Source: Umezawaea beigongshangensis
Lineage (GTDB): Bacteria > Actinomycetota > Actinomycetes > Mycobacteriales > Pseudonocardiaceae
DNA length: 64,000 nucleotides
Reading direction: 5' to 3'
Assembly (NCBI RefSeq): GCF_016464305.1
Contig: NZ_JAEIOJ010000003.1
Coordinates: forward strand, 62,001-126,000
This document shows positions 8,997-17,621 of the stretch, in pieces. Position 1 is the stretch's first letter. Each line of letters starts with the position of its first letter. The notes under the pieces were generated by a model, which worked only from the letters and a program-made list of their open reading frames with translations, was not told the origin of the DNA and did no database searches. A program made the translations under genes and the position numbers.

Positions 8997-9743
8997 GTGA
9001 CCGGCGCGATCACCACCTCAGTTGCCCTCGGCCCAGACTGGCTGAACCCCGAGATCCTGCTGCGCGGCCTCGGGCCGTACATGCTGGTGGGACTCTGCTT
9101 CATCATCTTCGCGGAGTGCGGCCTGCTGGTCGGGTTCTTCCTGCCGGGCGACTCCCTGCTGTTCACGGCCGGGCTGTTGACCGCGACCGAGGTCCTGGAC
9201 TACCCGCTGTGGCTGGTCGCGCTGCTGGTGACGGTGTGCGCGCTGGTCGGCAACGTCGTGGGCTACTACATCGGCCTGCGCGCCGGGCCCGCCCTGTTCA
9301 GCAAGCCGAACTCGAAGATCTTCAAGCGCGAGTACGTCGAGAAGACCGAGGAGTTCTTCGAGAAGTACGGCGCCCGCGCGATCGTGATGGCGCGCTTCGT
9401 GCCGATCGTCCGCACGTTCATCACCGCGATGGCCGGTGTCGGGCGGATGGACGCGAAGAAGTACTTCACCTACTCGGTGATCGGCGGCGTCGCGTGGGCC
9501 GGTGGCCTCACCGTGCTGGGCTACTTCCTCGGCCAGATCCAGTTCGTGCGCGACAACATCGAGATGATGCTGATCCTCATCGTGCTGATCTCGGTGGTGC
9601 CGATCGTCGTCGAGGTGATCAAGGCCAAGCGCGAGAAGAAGAACGTCCTCCAGGTGGAGGCCGAGGACATCACGCAGCAGATGGAGCGGATCGAGCTGGA
9701 CGACGACCGCACCCAGCAGTTCCCGCGCATCGGCGACGCCTGA
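8997..9743 (+). CDS. DedA family membrane protein
   Basis: 248 aa from GTG 8997; TACCGT at 8984-8989 lies 7 nt upstream, which favours this start over GTG 8988. DedA/SNARE-associated landmarks are ECGLLVGFFLPGDSLLFTAG, GYYIGLRAGPAL, then FFEKYGARAIVMARFVPIVRTF and AGVGRMDAKKY. DedA proteins are now viewed as lipid (undecaprenyl phosphate or phospholipid) transporters. The C-terminal tail is highly charged. Corresponds in position to Rv0364 downstream of fba in M. tuberculosis. A second DedA gene lies at 13267. Confidence 0.92.
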   Translation: MTGAITTSVALGPDWLNPEILLRGLGPYMLVGLCFIIFAECGLLVGFFLPGDSLLFTAGLLTATEVLDYPLWLVALLVTVCALVGNVVGYYIGLRAGPALFSKPNSKIFKREYVEKTEEFFEKYGARAIVMARFVPIVRTFITAMAGVGRMDAKKYFTYSVIGGVAWAGGLTVLGYFLGQIQFVRDNIEMMLILIVLISVVPIVVEVIKAKREKKNVLQVEAEDITQQMERIELDDDRTQQFPRIGDA

Positions 9744-9754
9744 TCCGAACGCGC

Positions 9755-9789
9755 ACGGGTGCGGGCCGCCAGCGGCGGCCCGCACCCGT
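9755..9789. terminator. hairpin between dedA and tetR
   Basis: Perfect 16-bp arms (9755-9770, 9774-9789; ACGGGTGCGGGCCGCC) with a 3-nt loop lie between convergent genes and touch the tetR stop codon. Confidence 0.8.
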
Positions 9790-10367
9790 CAGGCCGCTCG
9801 ACCGGTCCCGAGCAGGTCGTGCACCGCGCGCAGCAGCGTCTCGCGGACGACCTGCGGATCGTCCAGCTCTCCGCTCTGCAACGCCCCGTCCCGCAGCAGC
9901 ACCAGCACCCGCGCCGCGTGGTCGGGCTCCGGGTGCCCCGCCCCGGCCAGCAGGTCGCGCAGCACGCCGGAGAACCAGGCGCGGTGCTCCGCTATCGCCA
10001 CGCGCACCTGGTGCGCCGGGTCCGGGTACTCCGCGGCGGCGTTGAGGAACGCGCAGCCGCGGAAGTCCTGCCGGCAGGTGTCGTCACCGATCAGGTCCAC
10101 GACGCTCAGCAGCGCCGCACGGCCGCCGCTCGTCCCGGTGATCGCGTCGACGGCCCGCCGGATGCCCTCGCTGCGGGCGCGCAGGTACGCCTCGACCAGG
10201 TCCTCCTTGCTGGGGAAGTGCCGGTAGAAGGTCGCCCTGGTGATGCCGGCCTCGGTGACCAGGCGGTCCACCCCCACGGTGTGGACGCCCTCGGCGTAGA
10301 ACAGCCGCGAGGCGGTGCGCAGCAGCCGCTCCCTGGGGTGGAGCGTGCTCTCTACGACTGGAGTCAT
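9789..10367 (-). CDS. TetR family transcriptional regulator
   Basis: 192 aa from ATG 10367. The DNA-binding domain is RERLLRTASRLFYAEGVHTV then VDRLVTEAGITRATFYRHFP. A longer frame from 10403 would run through the operator site, so it is rejected. The ligand domain includes CRQDFRGCAFLNAAAEYPDP, typical of TetR proteins of the QacR/LfrR-like group. It is divergent from the alpha/beta hydrolase gene. Two near-identical palindromes between the genes suggest it represses itself and its neighbour. Confidence 0.9.
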   Translation of the reverse strand: MTPVVESTLHPRERLLRTASRLFYAEGVHTVGVDRLVTEAGITRATFYRHFPSKEDLVEAYLRARSEGIRRAVDAITGTSGGRAALLSVVDLIGDDTCRQDFRGCAFLNAAAEYPDPAHQVRVAIAEHRAWFSGVLRDLLAGAGHPEPDHAARVLVLLRDGALQSGELDDPQVVRETLLRAVHDLLGTGRAA

Positions 10368-10382
10368 GTGCACACCATACGG

Positions 10383-10398
10383 AAAGACCGGTCGTTCT
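10383..10398. promoter_or_regulatory. TetR operator copy 1
   Basis: AAAGACCGGTCGTTCT, an interrupted dyad centred on GACCGGTC, lies 16 bp before the tetR start. Confidence 0.65.
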
Positions 10399-10475
10399 AG
10401 CACACGTTCGCCCCCGTGGAACCGTGCTTCTCCTCACGTTGCGCTCCGGGTGAGAACCGTTAGTGTTCTCAGCAG

Positions 10476-10491
10476 AAAGACCGATCGTTCT
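10476..10491. promoter_or_regulatory. TetR operator copy 2
   Basis: AAAGACCGATCGTTCT differs from copy 1 by one base. It lies 26 bp before the hydrolase start and 93 bp from copy 1. Confidence 0.65.
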
Positions 10492-10516
10492 CTCTCTACT
10501 CCCCGAGGAGCCCACC

Positions 10517-11323
10517 GTGAACGCCAAGCGCCTGATCGGCCTGTCCGCCGCCGCCGTCGGGGTCGCCGCGACCCTCGCCACGACCACCGCCTCCGCCACC
10601 CCGGACCGGGGCGACCGCGACCCGAAGCCCACCGTGGTCCTGGTGCACGGCGCCTTCGCGGACTCGTCGAGCTGGAACGACGTCGTGTCGCGGTTGCAGA
10701 AGCGCGGCTACCCGGTCCTCGCGGTGGCCAACCCGCTGCGCGGCCTGGAGTCGGACGCCGCCCACGTCGCCGACGTGGTCAACAGCGTGCCCGGCCCGGT
10801 GGTGCTCGCGGGCCACTCCTACGGTGGAGCGCTGATCACCCTGGCCGCCACCAGCACGCCGAACGTCCGCGCCCTGGCCTACGTCGCCGCCTTCCAGCCC
10901 GACACCGGCGAGAGCGCGCTGGGCCTGTCCGGCCAGTTCCCCGGCTCGAAGCTGGGGCCGGACACCACGAACGTCCTGGACCACGGCGGCGAGCCGGAGC
11001 TGTCGATCAAGCCGGCGGACTTCCGCGAGGTCTTCGCGGCCGACGTGCCCGCCGCGGACGCCCGCGTCATGGCCGTCACCCAGCGCCCGGTCGCCCAGCA
11101 GGCGCTGGCCGCTGGCCTGCCCGGCACGCCCGCCTGGAAGTCGCTGCCCTCCTGGGCCCTGATCGCCACGCAGGACAACGCCATCCCGGCGGCGGCGCAG
11201 GAGTTCATGGCCGAGCGCGCGGGCTCCCACGTCGAGCGCGTCCGCGCCTCGCACGCGGTGTCGGTGTCCGAGCCGGGCGCCGTGACCGACCTGATCGTCG
11301 AGGCGGCTCGCGCCACCCGCTGA
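10517..11323 (+). CDS. secreted alpha/beta hydrolase
   Basis: 268 aa from GTG 10517 (GAGGAG upstream). A signal peptide (VNAKRLIGLSAAAVGVAATL, Ala-rich cleavage region near residue 30) is followed by VVLVHGAFADSSSWNDV (oxyanion hole) and AGHSYGGALIT with the nucleophile Ser. The C-terminus holds the acid and His (SHAVSVSEPG). This is the esterase/aromatic hydrolase-like family often controlled by an adjacent TetR repressor. Natural substrate unknown. Confidence 0.9.
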   Translation: MNAKRLIGLSAAAVGVAATLATTTASATPDRGDRDPKPTVVLVHGAFADSSSWNDVVSRLQKRGYPVLAVANPLRGLESDAAHVADVVNSVPGPVVLAGHSYGGALITLAATSTPNVRALAYVAAFQPDTGESALGLSGQFPGSKLGPDTTNVLDHGGEPELSIKPADFREVFAADVPAADARVMAVTQRPVAQQALAAGLPGTPAWKSLPSWALIATQDNAIPAAAQEFMAERAGSHVERVRASHAVSVSEPGAVTDLIVEAARATR

Positions 11324-11335
11324 CCCCACGCCCCC

Positions 11336-11369
11336 ACGCGGCGTCGCGGCTCCGGCCGCGGCGCCGCGT
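11336..11369. terminator. hairpin between hydrolase and glcD-type gene
   Basis: ACGCGGCG-T-CGCGG pairs with CCGCG-G-CGCCGCGT around a short loop, between convergent genes. Confidence 0.65.
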
Positions 11370-12754
11370 CAGCGCGCGTCGAACATCGAACCGGGGTTGA
11401 ACAGGTGGTGCGGGTCCAGGGCGTTCTTGATCTCCCGGTGCACCCGCAGCCCCACCGGGCCGATCTCCCTCGCCAGCCACTCGCGCTTGATCTTGCCCAC
11501 GCCGTGCTCGCCGGTCACCGTGCCGCCGAGCGACAGCCCCAGCGCCAGGATCTCGTCGAACGCGCGCCGGGCGCGGGCGAACTCGTCCTCCGACGCGGCG
11601 TCGTAGACGATCGTCGGGTGCATGTTGCCGTCGCCCGCGTGGCCGACGACGGCGATCCGCAGGCCCACCTCGGCGCTGATCCGCTCGCAGCCGCCGATCA
11701 GCTCGGCGATGCGGGTGCGCGGCACGCAGACGTCGTCGGTGAGCCACGCGCCGTAGACCTCCAGCGCGGGAAGCACCGCCCGGCGCGCGGTGAGCAGGTC
11801 GCGGCCCTCGGAGACGTCGTCGGTCGAGTGGACGAGGTCGGCGCCGCTGGACGCGCACACCTGCTCGATCGCGGCCAGCTCGCGCCGCCCGGCCTCCGCG
11901 CCCGCGTCGGACTGGCAGATCAGCAGCGCCGCGCAGCCCGGCCCGGCTCCCAGTTCGGTGCGCAGGTACCGCTCGACGGCCTCGATCGACGAGCGGTCCA
12001 TGATCTCCATCAGCGAGGGCACGATCCCCTCGCGCACGACGCGGCTCACGGCGGCGCCGGCGGCGGCCGTGGTGCTGAACGCGGCCACGAGGGTGGCGGG
12101 GGCCTGCGGCAGGGGGCGCAGCGCGAGAGTCGCCTTCGTGATCACGCCGAGCGTGCCCTCGCTGCCGACGAACAGCTTCGTCAGGTCGTAGCCCGCGACG
12201 CCCTTCACGGTCCGGCGGCCGGTGCGCAGGACCTCGCCGTCGGCGAGGACGACCTCCAGGCCGAGCACGGAGTCCGTGGTGACGCCGTACTTGACGCAGC
12301 ACAGCCCGCCCGCGTTGGTGGAGAGGTTGCCGCCGATCGTGCACCAGTCGTAGCTCGACGGGTCGGGCGGGTAGAACAGCCCGTGCTTCTCCACGGCCGC
12401 GCGCAGGTCCAGGTTGACCACACCGGGCTCCACGACGGCCAGCCGGTCGTCGGGGTCGATCTCCAGGATCGCGTTCATCTTCGTCGTCACGAGGACGACG
12501 CAGCCGTCGACGGCGTTGGCCGCTCCCGACAAGCCGCTTCCGGCTCCGCGCGGAACGATGGGCACGCGGGCCCTCGCGCACGCCCGGACGACGGCCTGGA
12601 CCTCCTCGACCGTCCTCGGCAGGACGACGGCCAGTGGTGACCCGTACGGGGCCAGGGGCATCATGTCGCGCTCGTAGCTCGCGGTGACCTCGGGGTCGGT
12701 GACGACGCCGGTGTCGCCGAGAGCCGCGCGCAGTTCTGCGATCACGGACTCCAC
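11369..12754 (-). CDS. FAD-linked oxidase, glycolate oxidase GlcD / D-lactate dehydrogenase type
   Basis: 461 aa. The FAD-binding PCMH domain shows VPRGAGSGLSGAANA and IGGNLSTNAGGL. The C-terminal FAD-oxidase domain shows AVVGHAGDGNMHPTIVYD and TGEHGVGKIKREWL with the His residues used for 2-hydroxyacid oxidation. Substrate is probably D-lactate or glycolate. TAGTTT on the minus strand (12761-12766) is 6 nt before the GTG start, a leaderless layout. It is not in an obvious operon. Confidence 0.88.
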   Translation of the reverse strand: MESVIAELRAALGDTGVVTDPEVTASYERDMMPLAPYGSPLAVVLPRTVEEVQAVVRACARARVPIVPRGAGSGLSGAANAVDGCVVLVTTKMNAILEIDPDDRLAVVEPGVVNLDLRAAVEKHGLFYPPDPSSYDWCTIGGNLSTNAGGLCCVKYGVTTDSVLGLEVVLADGEVLRTGRRTVKGVAGYDLTKLFVGSEGTLGVITKATLALRPLPQAPATLVAAFSTTAAAGAAVSRVVREGIVPSLMEIMDRSSIEAVERYLRTELGAGPGCAALLICQSDAGAEAGRRELAAIEQVCASSGADLVHSTDDVSEGRDLLTARRAVLPALEVYGAWLTDDVCVPRTRIAELIGGCERISAEVGLRIAVVGHAGDGNMHPTIVYDAASEDEFARARRAFDEILALGLSLGGTVTGEHGVGKIKREWLAREIGPVGLRVHREIKNALDPHHLFNPGSMFDAR

Positions 12755-12819
12755 CAGACCAAACTAAACCCGATCAGGCGATACGCGTCACACGAGTTCG
12801 CCGGATCGGAGGACAACAC

Positions 12820-13134
12820 GTGGTCGCAGCGTCCGCCGCCCCCAGCGACCAGCCCGTGCTCCAGGCGCTCCGGGGCGGCGGCGACAGCGGCGGTGTGCTG
12901 TCGGACTCGTCGTTCCTCCTGCGCGCCGACCAGCGGCTGGCGCGGCCGTTCCCGGAGGCTTGGCCGAGTCGATCACCCCGGTCCTCCTCGGCGGCGCGGC
13001 CGTGGCTGACGGCCACCGGCGGCCGGTGGATCGCGCGCGGAGGCCACCTCGTGGTGAGCGCGGGAATCGCCGCGATCGGCAGGGCGTTGCAGGTGGTGCT
13101 CGGACGTGCAGACCACGCGCTTCCCGGAGCGTGA
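12820..13134 (+). pseudogene. probable decayed coding remnant with frame changes
   Basis: A GTG with GGAGGA upstream opens 104 codons. GC-rich third positions, the mark of coding sequence here, hold only for about the first 48 codons. They then switch to the next frame (LAESITPVLLGGAAVAD, about 12960-13010) and back (GHLVVSAGIAAIGRAL). That pattern fits a gene broken by at least two frameshifts. No family is recognised. The interval 13135-13253 shows nothing further. Confidence 0.35.
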
Positions 13135-13266
13135 TCCCCGGTCTGCCGGCGCTGCGGCGTGGCGGTGCGCCGAGGGGTCGTACCGCCACGCCGGAACGCG
13201 GGTTTCCCGAAGCGTTCTCGTGAAGGCCGCGTCGCCGTCGTCGCATCTCGACGTAGGCTGGCCGGT

Positions 13267-13941
13267 GTGCTGGTGTCCGAATCGTCAGAAATTCTCGCGT
13301 TCGGTCCGCTGGACACCGCGGGTCCACTCGCGGTGTGGCTGATCACGCTGAGCTTCGTGTTCGTCGAGTGCGCGTTCGTGTTCGGCCTGTTCCTGCCGGG
13401 TGATTCGCTGCTGTTCGCGGCCGGTGTCGTGCTCGCCCAGCACGACGGCGCGCTGAGCGCGTGGCTGCTGTCCGGCGCCGCGATGGTGGTCGCCGTCGTG
13501 GGCAACCAGGTCGGCTACCAGGTGGGCAAGCACACCGGCACCCGTCTGCTGGCCCGCAGGGGCGGTCGCATCCTGAACCGGGAGAACCTGGAGCGGGCGC
13601 GGGACTTCCTCGACCGCCGCGGCTTCTGGGCGATCGTGCTGGCCAGGTGGATACCGTGGATCCGCACGCTGGCGCCGATGATCGCGGGCGCGGCGAGGAT
13701 GGACCCCAAGCGGTACCTGCTCGCCACCACGCTGGGAGCGCTCGCCTGGGTGCCCACCCTGGTCCTCGCCGGGTACTACGGCGCGGGTCTGCTGTCGGCC
13801 GTGCCGCACCTGGAGACCGTCGCCGTCGTGGCCAGCATCGCCTTCTTCGTCGTCGGCACGGCGTACGGGATCTACCGCTACCGCCAGGAGATGCACAAGC
13901 CGGTCGACGAGACCGCCTCCGTCGACTCAGTCGCTCGCTAG
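13267..13941 (+). CDS. DedA family membrane protein (second copy)
   Basis: 224 aa from GTG 13267; TAGGCT at 13254-13259 is 7 nt upstream, a leaderless layout. The family motifs are ECAFVFGLFLPGDSLLFAAG, GYQVGKHTGTRLL, then FLDRRGFWAIVLARWIPWIR and AGAARMDPKRY. It is clearly related to, but diverged from, the protein at 8997 and lacks that protein's charged tail. It overlaps the end of the convergent wrbA-like gene by 15 bp. Confidence 0.9.
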   Translation: MLVSESSEILAFGPLDTAGPLAVWLITLSFVFVECAFVFGLFLPGDSLLFAAGVVLAQHDGALSAWLLSGAAMVVAVVGNQVGYQVGKHTGTRLLARRGGRILNRENLERARDFLDRRGFWAIVLARWIPWIRTLAPMIAGAARMDPKRYLLATTLGALAWVPTLVLAGYYGAGLLSAVPHLETVAVVASIAFFVVGTAYGIYRYRQEMHKPVDETASVDSVAR

Positions 13942-14547
13942 ACCCCGCTTCAGCGCGGCGCCGATCTGGACGGCCCTGCGGCTCTGCACGGCCATCGAGG
14001 CCAGCGCGGTGTCGTCCGGCGGGGTCTGCCCGTTGTTCGACGTGAAGCTCGCGCCGTAGGGGTTGCCCGCCTGGAACTGCACGGGGTCGACGTAACCGGG
14101 CCCGACGATGACCGCGCCCCAGTGGTAGAAGGTGTTGTTGATCGCGAGGACGGTCGACTCCTGGCCGCCGTGCGCGGTCGCCGCCGTGGAGAACGACGAG
14201 GCGACCTTGTTCACGAGCTTGCCCTCGGCCCACAGCGGACCCGTCTGGTCGAAGAACTGCTTGAGCTGCGCCGCGGGCAGGCCGTAGCGGGTGGGGGCGC
14301 CGAAGAGCAGCACGTCGGCCCACACGAGGTCGTCCAGCGTCGCCTCCTGCACGTCGCGCGTCTCCTCGACGTGCGACGCCCAGCCCGCGTTGGACCCGAT
14401 CGCCTCCTCCGGTGCCAGCTCGCGCACCTTGCGCAGCCGCACCTCGGCGCCCTCGCCCTCAGCCGCTGCGACGGCGGCCCGCGCGAGCTTGTGCGTGCCG
14501 CCGGTCGCCGAGTAGTACACCACCGCGACCCTGACCCGATCGGTCAT
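13927..14547 (-). CDS. WrbA-type NAD(P)H:quinone oxidoreductase
   Basis: 206-aa flavodoxin-fold protein. The FMN phosphate loop is VVYYSATGGTHKLA. GAPTRYGLPAAQLKQFFDQT and STAATAHGGQEST bind the flavin ring. The C-terminal NPYGASFTSNNGQTPP is typical of the family. It makes two-electron reductions of quinones and protects against redox stress. AGGAGG precedes the ATG. It lies in tail-to-tail overlap with the dedA-like gene. Confidence 0.93.
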   Translation of the reverse strand: MTDRVRVAVVYYSATGGTHKLARAAVAAAEGEGAEVRLRKVRELAPEEAIGSNAGWASHVEETRDVQEATLDDLVWADVLLFGAPTRYGLPAAQLKQFFDQTGPLWAEGKLVNKVASSFSTAATAHGGQESTVLAINNTFYHWGAVIVGPGYVDPVQFQAGNPYGASFTSNNGQTPPDDTALASMAVQSRRAVQIGAALKRGLASD

Positions 14548-14614
14548 CGGACTCCTCCTTCGACTGGTCCGGCAGGGCTACCCGGCCAGGGGAGGACGAA
14601 TCCAGTCGATCGGG

Positions 14615-15250
14615 TCAGAGCACCTCGCCCACGACCAGGTCCGCGCCCGCGCGGGAGGCGTTGACGGCGAGCGCGTTGACGTGGTCGCTGCCGCGCGTCG
14701 ACCGCTCCTCGGCCTCCTCCCGGCTGCGCCCGTAGCGCACGTGCCGCTCGACGAGCCGCCGCAGCCGCACCTCCTCGTCGATCAGCAGGAACCACGCCTC
14801 GTCCAGCACGAGCCGCACGCGCTTCCACCTGTCCTGGTTGAGCAGCAGGTAGTTCCCCTCGGTCACGACCAGCGGCACCTCCGGGGACACGGGCACCGCG
14901 CACGCCACCGGTTCCTCGATCTCGCGGCGGAACTCCGGCGCGTAGACGAGGTCCGGCCCGGCGGACTTCAGCCTGGCCAGCAGGTCGACGTACCCGGACA
15001 CGTCGAACGTGTCGGGCGCGCCCTTGCGCTCGGCGATCCCCAGCCGCTCCAGCTCGCGCTGCGCGAGGTGGAAGCCGTCCATCTCCACCAGCGCCGCCGA
15101 CCCGCCCAGCGCCTGCACCAGCCGGCGGGCGAGCGTGGACTTGCCCGAGCCGGGAGCGCCGCAGATGCCGAGGAGCCTGCGCTCCCCGGTCGCGGCCAGC
15201 ACTCCCGCCCGCTCCACGAGGTCGTCGAACCGCACCCGCTGTCCCGTCAC
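14615..15250 (-). CDS. uridine kinase / phosphoribulokinase-like P-loop kinase
   Basis: 211 aa from GTG 15250 (GAGGGG 7 nt upstream; a longer frame from 15295 lacks a site). Walker A is GICGAPGSGKST. VEMDGFHLA carries the acidic residue used by this superfamily. VVTEGNYLLLNQDRWK and a lid rich in Arg (RRLVERHVRYGRS) follow. This nucleoside/sugar kinase-like group (fructose transport kinase-like) is often linked to LacI regulators, and a LacI gene is divergent here. Substrate not known. Confidence 0.82.
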   Translation of the reverse strand: MTGQRVRFDDLVERAGVLAATGERRLLGICGAPGSGKSTLARRLVQALGGSAALVEMDGFHLAQRELERLGIAERKGAPDTFDVSGYVDLLARLKSAGPDLVYAPEFRREIEEPVACAVPVSPEVPLVVTEGNYLLLNQDRWKRVRLVLDEAWFLLIDEEVRLRRLVERHVRYGRSREEAEERSTRGSDHVNALAVNASRAGADLVVGEVL

Positions 15251-15407
15251 GCTCGAACCCCTCGTTCCGCCGTCGTGCGCGTCGTCCACCCGCACGGGTG
15301 ACCGCTGTCGCTCCAGGCTGTCAAACCCCGGACCGGGGCACCACCCCGACCGGCCGACACGTCTCCGGACGCGTGTGAAGCCCGGGACCAGCGGGTACGT
15401 TCGACGG

Positions 15408-15419
15408 GCAATCGCTTGC
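15408..15419. promoter_or_regulatory. LacI-type operator
   Basis: GCAATCGCTTGC is an imperfect dyad with the central CG typical of LacI operators. It lies in the divergent intergenic region, 46 bp before the lacI-type start and about 160 bp from the kinase start. Confidence 0.5.
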
Positions 15420-15465
15420 GCACGCGACCGACCGACCGAGCGCTCTGCTGAGGGGAGTGGGGCGG

Positions 15466-16443
15466 ATGACCACGATGCGGGACGTCGCCGCGCTCGCCGG
15501 TGTCTCGATCACCACGGTCTCGCACGTGCTGAACGAGACGCGGCCGGTCGCCCCCGACACCAGGGCGCGCGTGCAGCGGGCGATCGAGGAGACGGGCTAC
15601 ACCGGTGACGCCATCGCGCGCTCGCTGGTGACCGGCGGGACGACGACGCTGGGGCTGGCCGTGTCGCTGGTGTCGCACCCCTACTTCGCCGAGCTGATCG
15701 CCGCGATCGAGGGCGAGGCGACCCGCGCCGGGTACACGCTGGTCCTGATCGACACGCGGGACACCGCCGAGTCGGAGCAGGCGGCCGTGCGGATGCTGCG
15801 GTCGCGCCGGGTGGACGGGCTGCTGCTCACCCCCGGCGCCGGCGCGGGCGGCGCGGTGCTGCCCGAGCTGAAGCGGCTGGGCATCCCGACGGTGCTGGTG
15901 GACCGGCTGACGGTGAGCCAGGACCTCGACCAGGTGGGCCCGGAGAACGTGCAGGCCACGTCCGCGCTCGTGCGGCACCTCGCGGAGCGCGGGCACCGGC
16001 GGATCGGGCTGGTCAGCGGCCAGCCGGGGCTCGCGACGACCGACGAGCGCGTGCTGGGCTACCGGCTCGGGCTGGGTCGCGCCGGGTTGCCGTGGGACGA
16101 GGAGCTGGTGGCCCACGAGGGGGTGCTGGGACGGCTGCTGGCGCTGGAGTCCCCGCCCACGGCGGTCGTGGCGGGCGAGCACACGGTGCTCACGAGCGTG
16201 CTGCACGAGGTGCGCGCCCGCGGCCTGCGCATCGGCGCCGACCTGGCGCTCGTCGCCTACGGCGAGGTGGAGTGGGCCGAGCTGGTGGACCCGTCCCTGA
16301 CGACGATGGCGCAGCCCGTGGAGGAGATCGGCCGCACCGCCGTGCGGCTGCTGCTGGCCAGGATCGGCGATCCGCAGCGTCGGCCGGAGACGATCCGGCT
16401 GGCTCCCGAGCTGCGGCACCGCCGCTCCTGCGGCTGCGCCTGA
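15466..16443 (+). CDS. LacI family transcriptional regulator
   Basis: 325 aa from ATG 15466. The N-terminal helix-turn-helix and hinge read MRDVAALAGVSITTVSHVLN through AIARSLVTG. The periplasmic-binding-like ligand domain (LGLAVSLVSHPYFAELIAAI; VVAGEHTVL) follows, and the C-terminus ends CGCA. It is divergent from the P-loop kinase gene, with a LacI-type dyad between them, and is likely its repressor as well as its own. The sugar effector is unknown. Confidence 0.93.
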   Translation: MTTMRDVAALAGVSITTVSHVLNETRPVAPDTRARVQRAIEETGYTGDAIARSLVTGGTTTLGLAVSLVSHPYFAELIAAIEGEATRAGYTLVLIDTRDTAESEQAAVRMLRSRRVDGLLLTPGAGAGGAVLPELKRLGIPTVLVDRLTVSQDLDQVGPENVQATSALVRHLAERGHRRIGLVSGQPGLATTDERVLGYRLGLGRAGLPWDEELVAHEGVLGRLLALESPPTAVVAGEHTVLTSVLHEVRARGLRIGADLALVAYGEVEWAELVDPSLTTMAQPVEEIGRTAVRLLLARIGDPQRRPETIRLAPELRHRRSCGCA

Positions 16444-16447
16444 CGGC

Positions 16448-17578
16448 TCACGGCAGGACGCCGTTGCGCTCCAGCAGAGCGGCGGCCTCCAGCGCCGTCC
16501 AGCCGCCGAGCTGCACCGACAGGTCGCGCTCCGGCAGCGCGTCCGCCGCGGTGGGCGTCCGCGGGTGCTCGGTCCACTCCGGTCCGAACAGCGGTCCCCC
16601 CGCGGCCACGCCCCTGGTCCGCCACACGGCCTCCGCCGAGGCGTGCACGAGGTCGGCCGCGAGCCGGGCGGTCTCCGCGCGGTCGGGGTCCAGCCGCGGC
16701 ACGGCCAGCGCGACCTGCGCGAGGTAGCGGGTGAGGATGCCGCTGAACAGCCCGCCGTCGCCACCGCCGTGGCCGCGCAGCACGCCGTCGGTGGCCAGGT
16801 GCTCGTGCACGGCGGTGACGGTCCTGGCGACGCGGTCGAGCTGGACGGCGGGGTCTCCGGCCTCCGCGACCTCGACGCACGCGCCGGCGAAGACGCCCTG
16901 GCAGTAGGTGTAGACGACCTTCTCGACGTCGCGGACCGTCCCGTCCGGGTTCACGTGCAGCCCGTCCCAGACGAGGCCGGAGCCGGGGTCCACGAGGTGC
17001 TCCTCGATCCAGTCGACGCCCGCGCGGGCGCGGTCGAGGTCGGCGGTGTCCCCCGCCGCCCGCCCCAGGCGTGCCAGCAGGATCGCCGCTGGGCCGTTGG
17101 CGGGGACGTTCTTGAAGTCGTCCCCGCGCCGCCACCAGACGCCGCCCCCGGCGTGGTCGGTCCACCCCGAGCGGAGCTGCGCCGCGATCCGCCCCACCGC
17201 CTGCGGTCTGGCCGCCTCCCCCGCGTCGGCCGAGCGGGTCAGCGCGAGCCCGAGCCACGCCACGTCGTCGTAGTACTCGTTGGTCCAGCCGCCCAGGTTG
17301 CGCGTCCGGATGCCGCGCACGAGCCGCCGGATCGCCGAGCTGCGGGCCGGGGTCGGCGAGCGCAGCTGCGCGTCGACGAGGCAGTCGAGCAGGTGCGCCT
17401 GCCACCAGTAGTTGAAGCGGGTGTGCAGCCGCGCGGTGAGCCCGGCGGGCCAGCCCGCCGTGCCCAGCAGGGTTCCCGGCACGCTCCACACCCGTGTGAG
17501 GTGCCTGGACAGCACGGCGCGCTCGGCGACACCGGCTCGCGCGGTCAGCAGCATCGGAGTGGAGCTCTGGGCGGTCAC
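16448..17578 (-). CDS. glycoside hydrolase family 76 protein (alpha-1,6-mannanase type)
   Basis: 376 aa. The GH76 signature TNEYYDDVAWLGLAL includes the Asp pair used in catalysis; VWWRRGDDFKNVPANGPAA and EKVVYTYCQGVFAGACVEV follow. GH76 enzymes cut alpha-1,6-mannan backbones. I see no signal peptide, so this member may act inside the cell or on short oligosaccharides. It is convergent with the LacI gene (4 bp apart). Start choice among GTG/ATG codons near the N-terminus is uncertain. Confidence 0.88.
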   Translation of the reverse strand: MTAQSSTPMLLTARAGVAERAVLSRHLTRVWSVPGTLLGTAGWPAGLTARLHTRFNYWWQAHLLDCLVDAQLRSPTPARSSAIRRLVRGIRTRNLGGWTNEYYDDVAWLGLALTRSADAGEAARPQAVGRIAAQLRSGWTDHAGGGVWWRRGDDFKNVPANGPAAILLARLGRAAGDTADLDRARAGVDWIEEHLVDPGSGLVWDGLHVNPDGTVRDVEKVVYTYCQGVFAGACVEVAEAGDPAVQLDRVARTVTAVHEHLATDGVLRGHGGGDGGLFSGILTRYLAQVALAVPRLDPDRAETARLAADLVHASAEAVWRTRGVAAGGPLFGPEWTEHPRTPTAADALPERDLSVQLGGWTALEAAALLERNGVLP

Positions 17579-17621
17579 CGCTCCATCGTCACCACTTGAC
17601 CGATTCAGGCGCGCGGCGGAG

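Noticed and set aside
8997-13941. Two DedA genes as a recent tandem duplication
   Set aside because: Sequences are well diverged, 3.5 kb apart and differ in tail; separate old paralogues are more likely.
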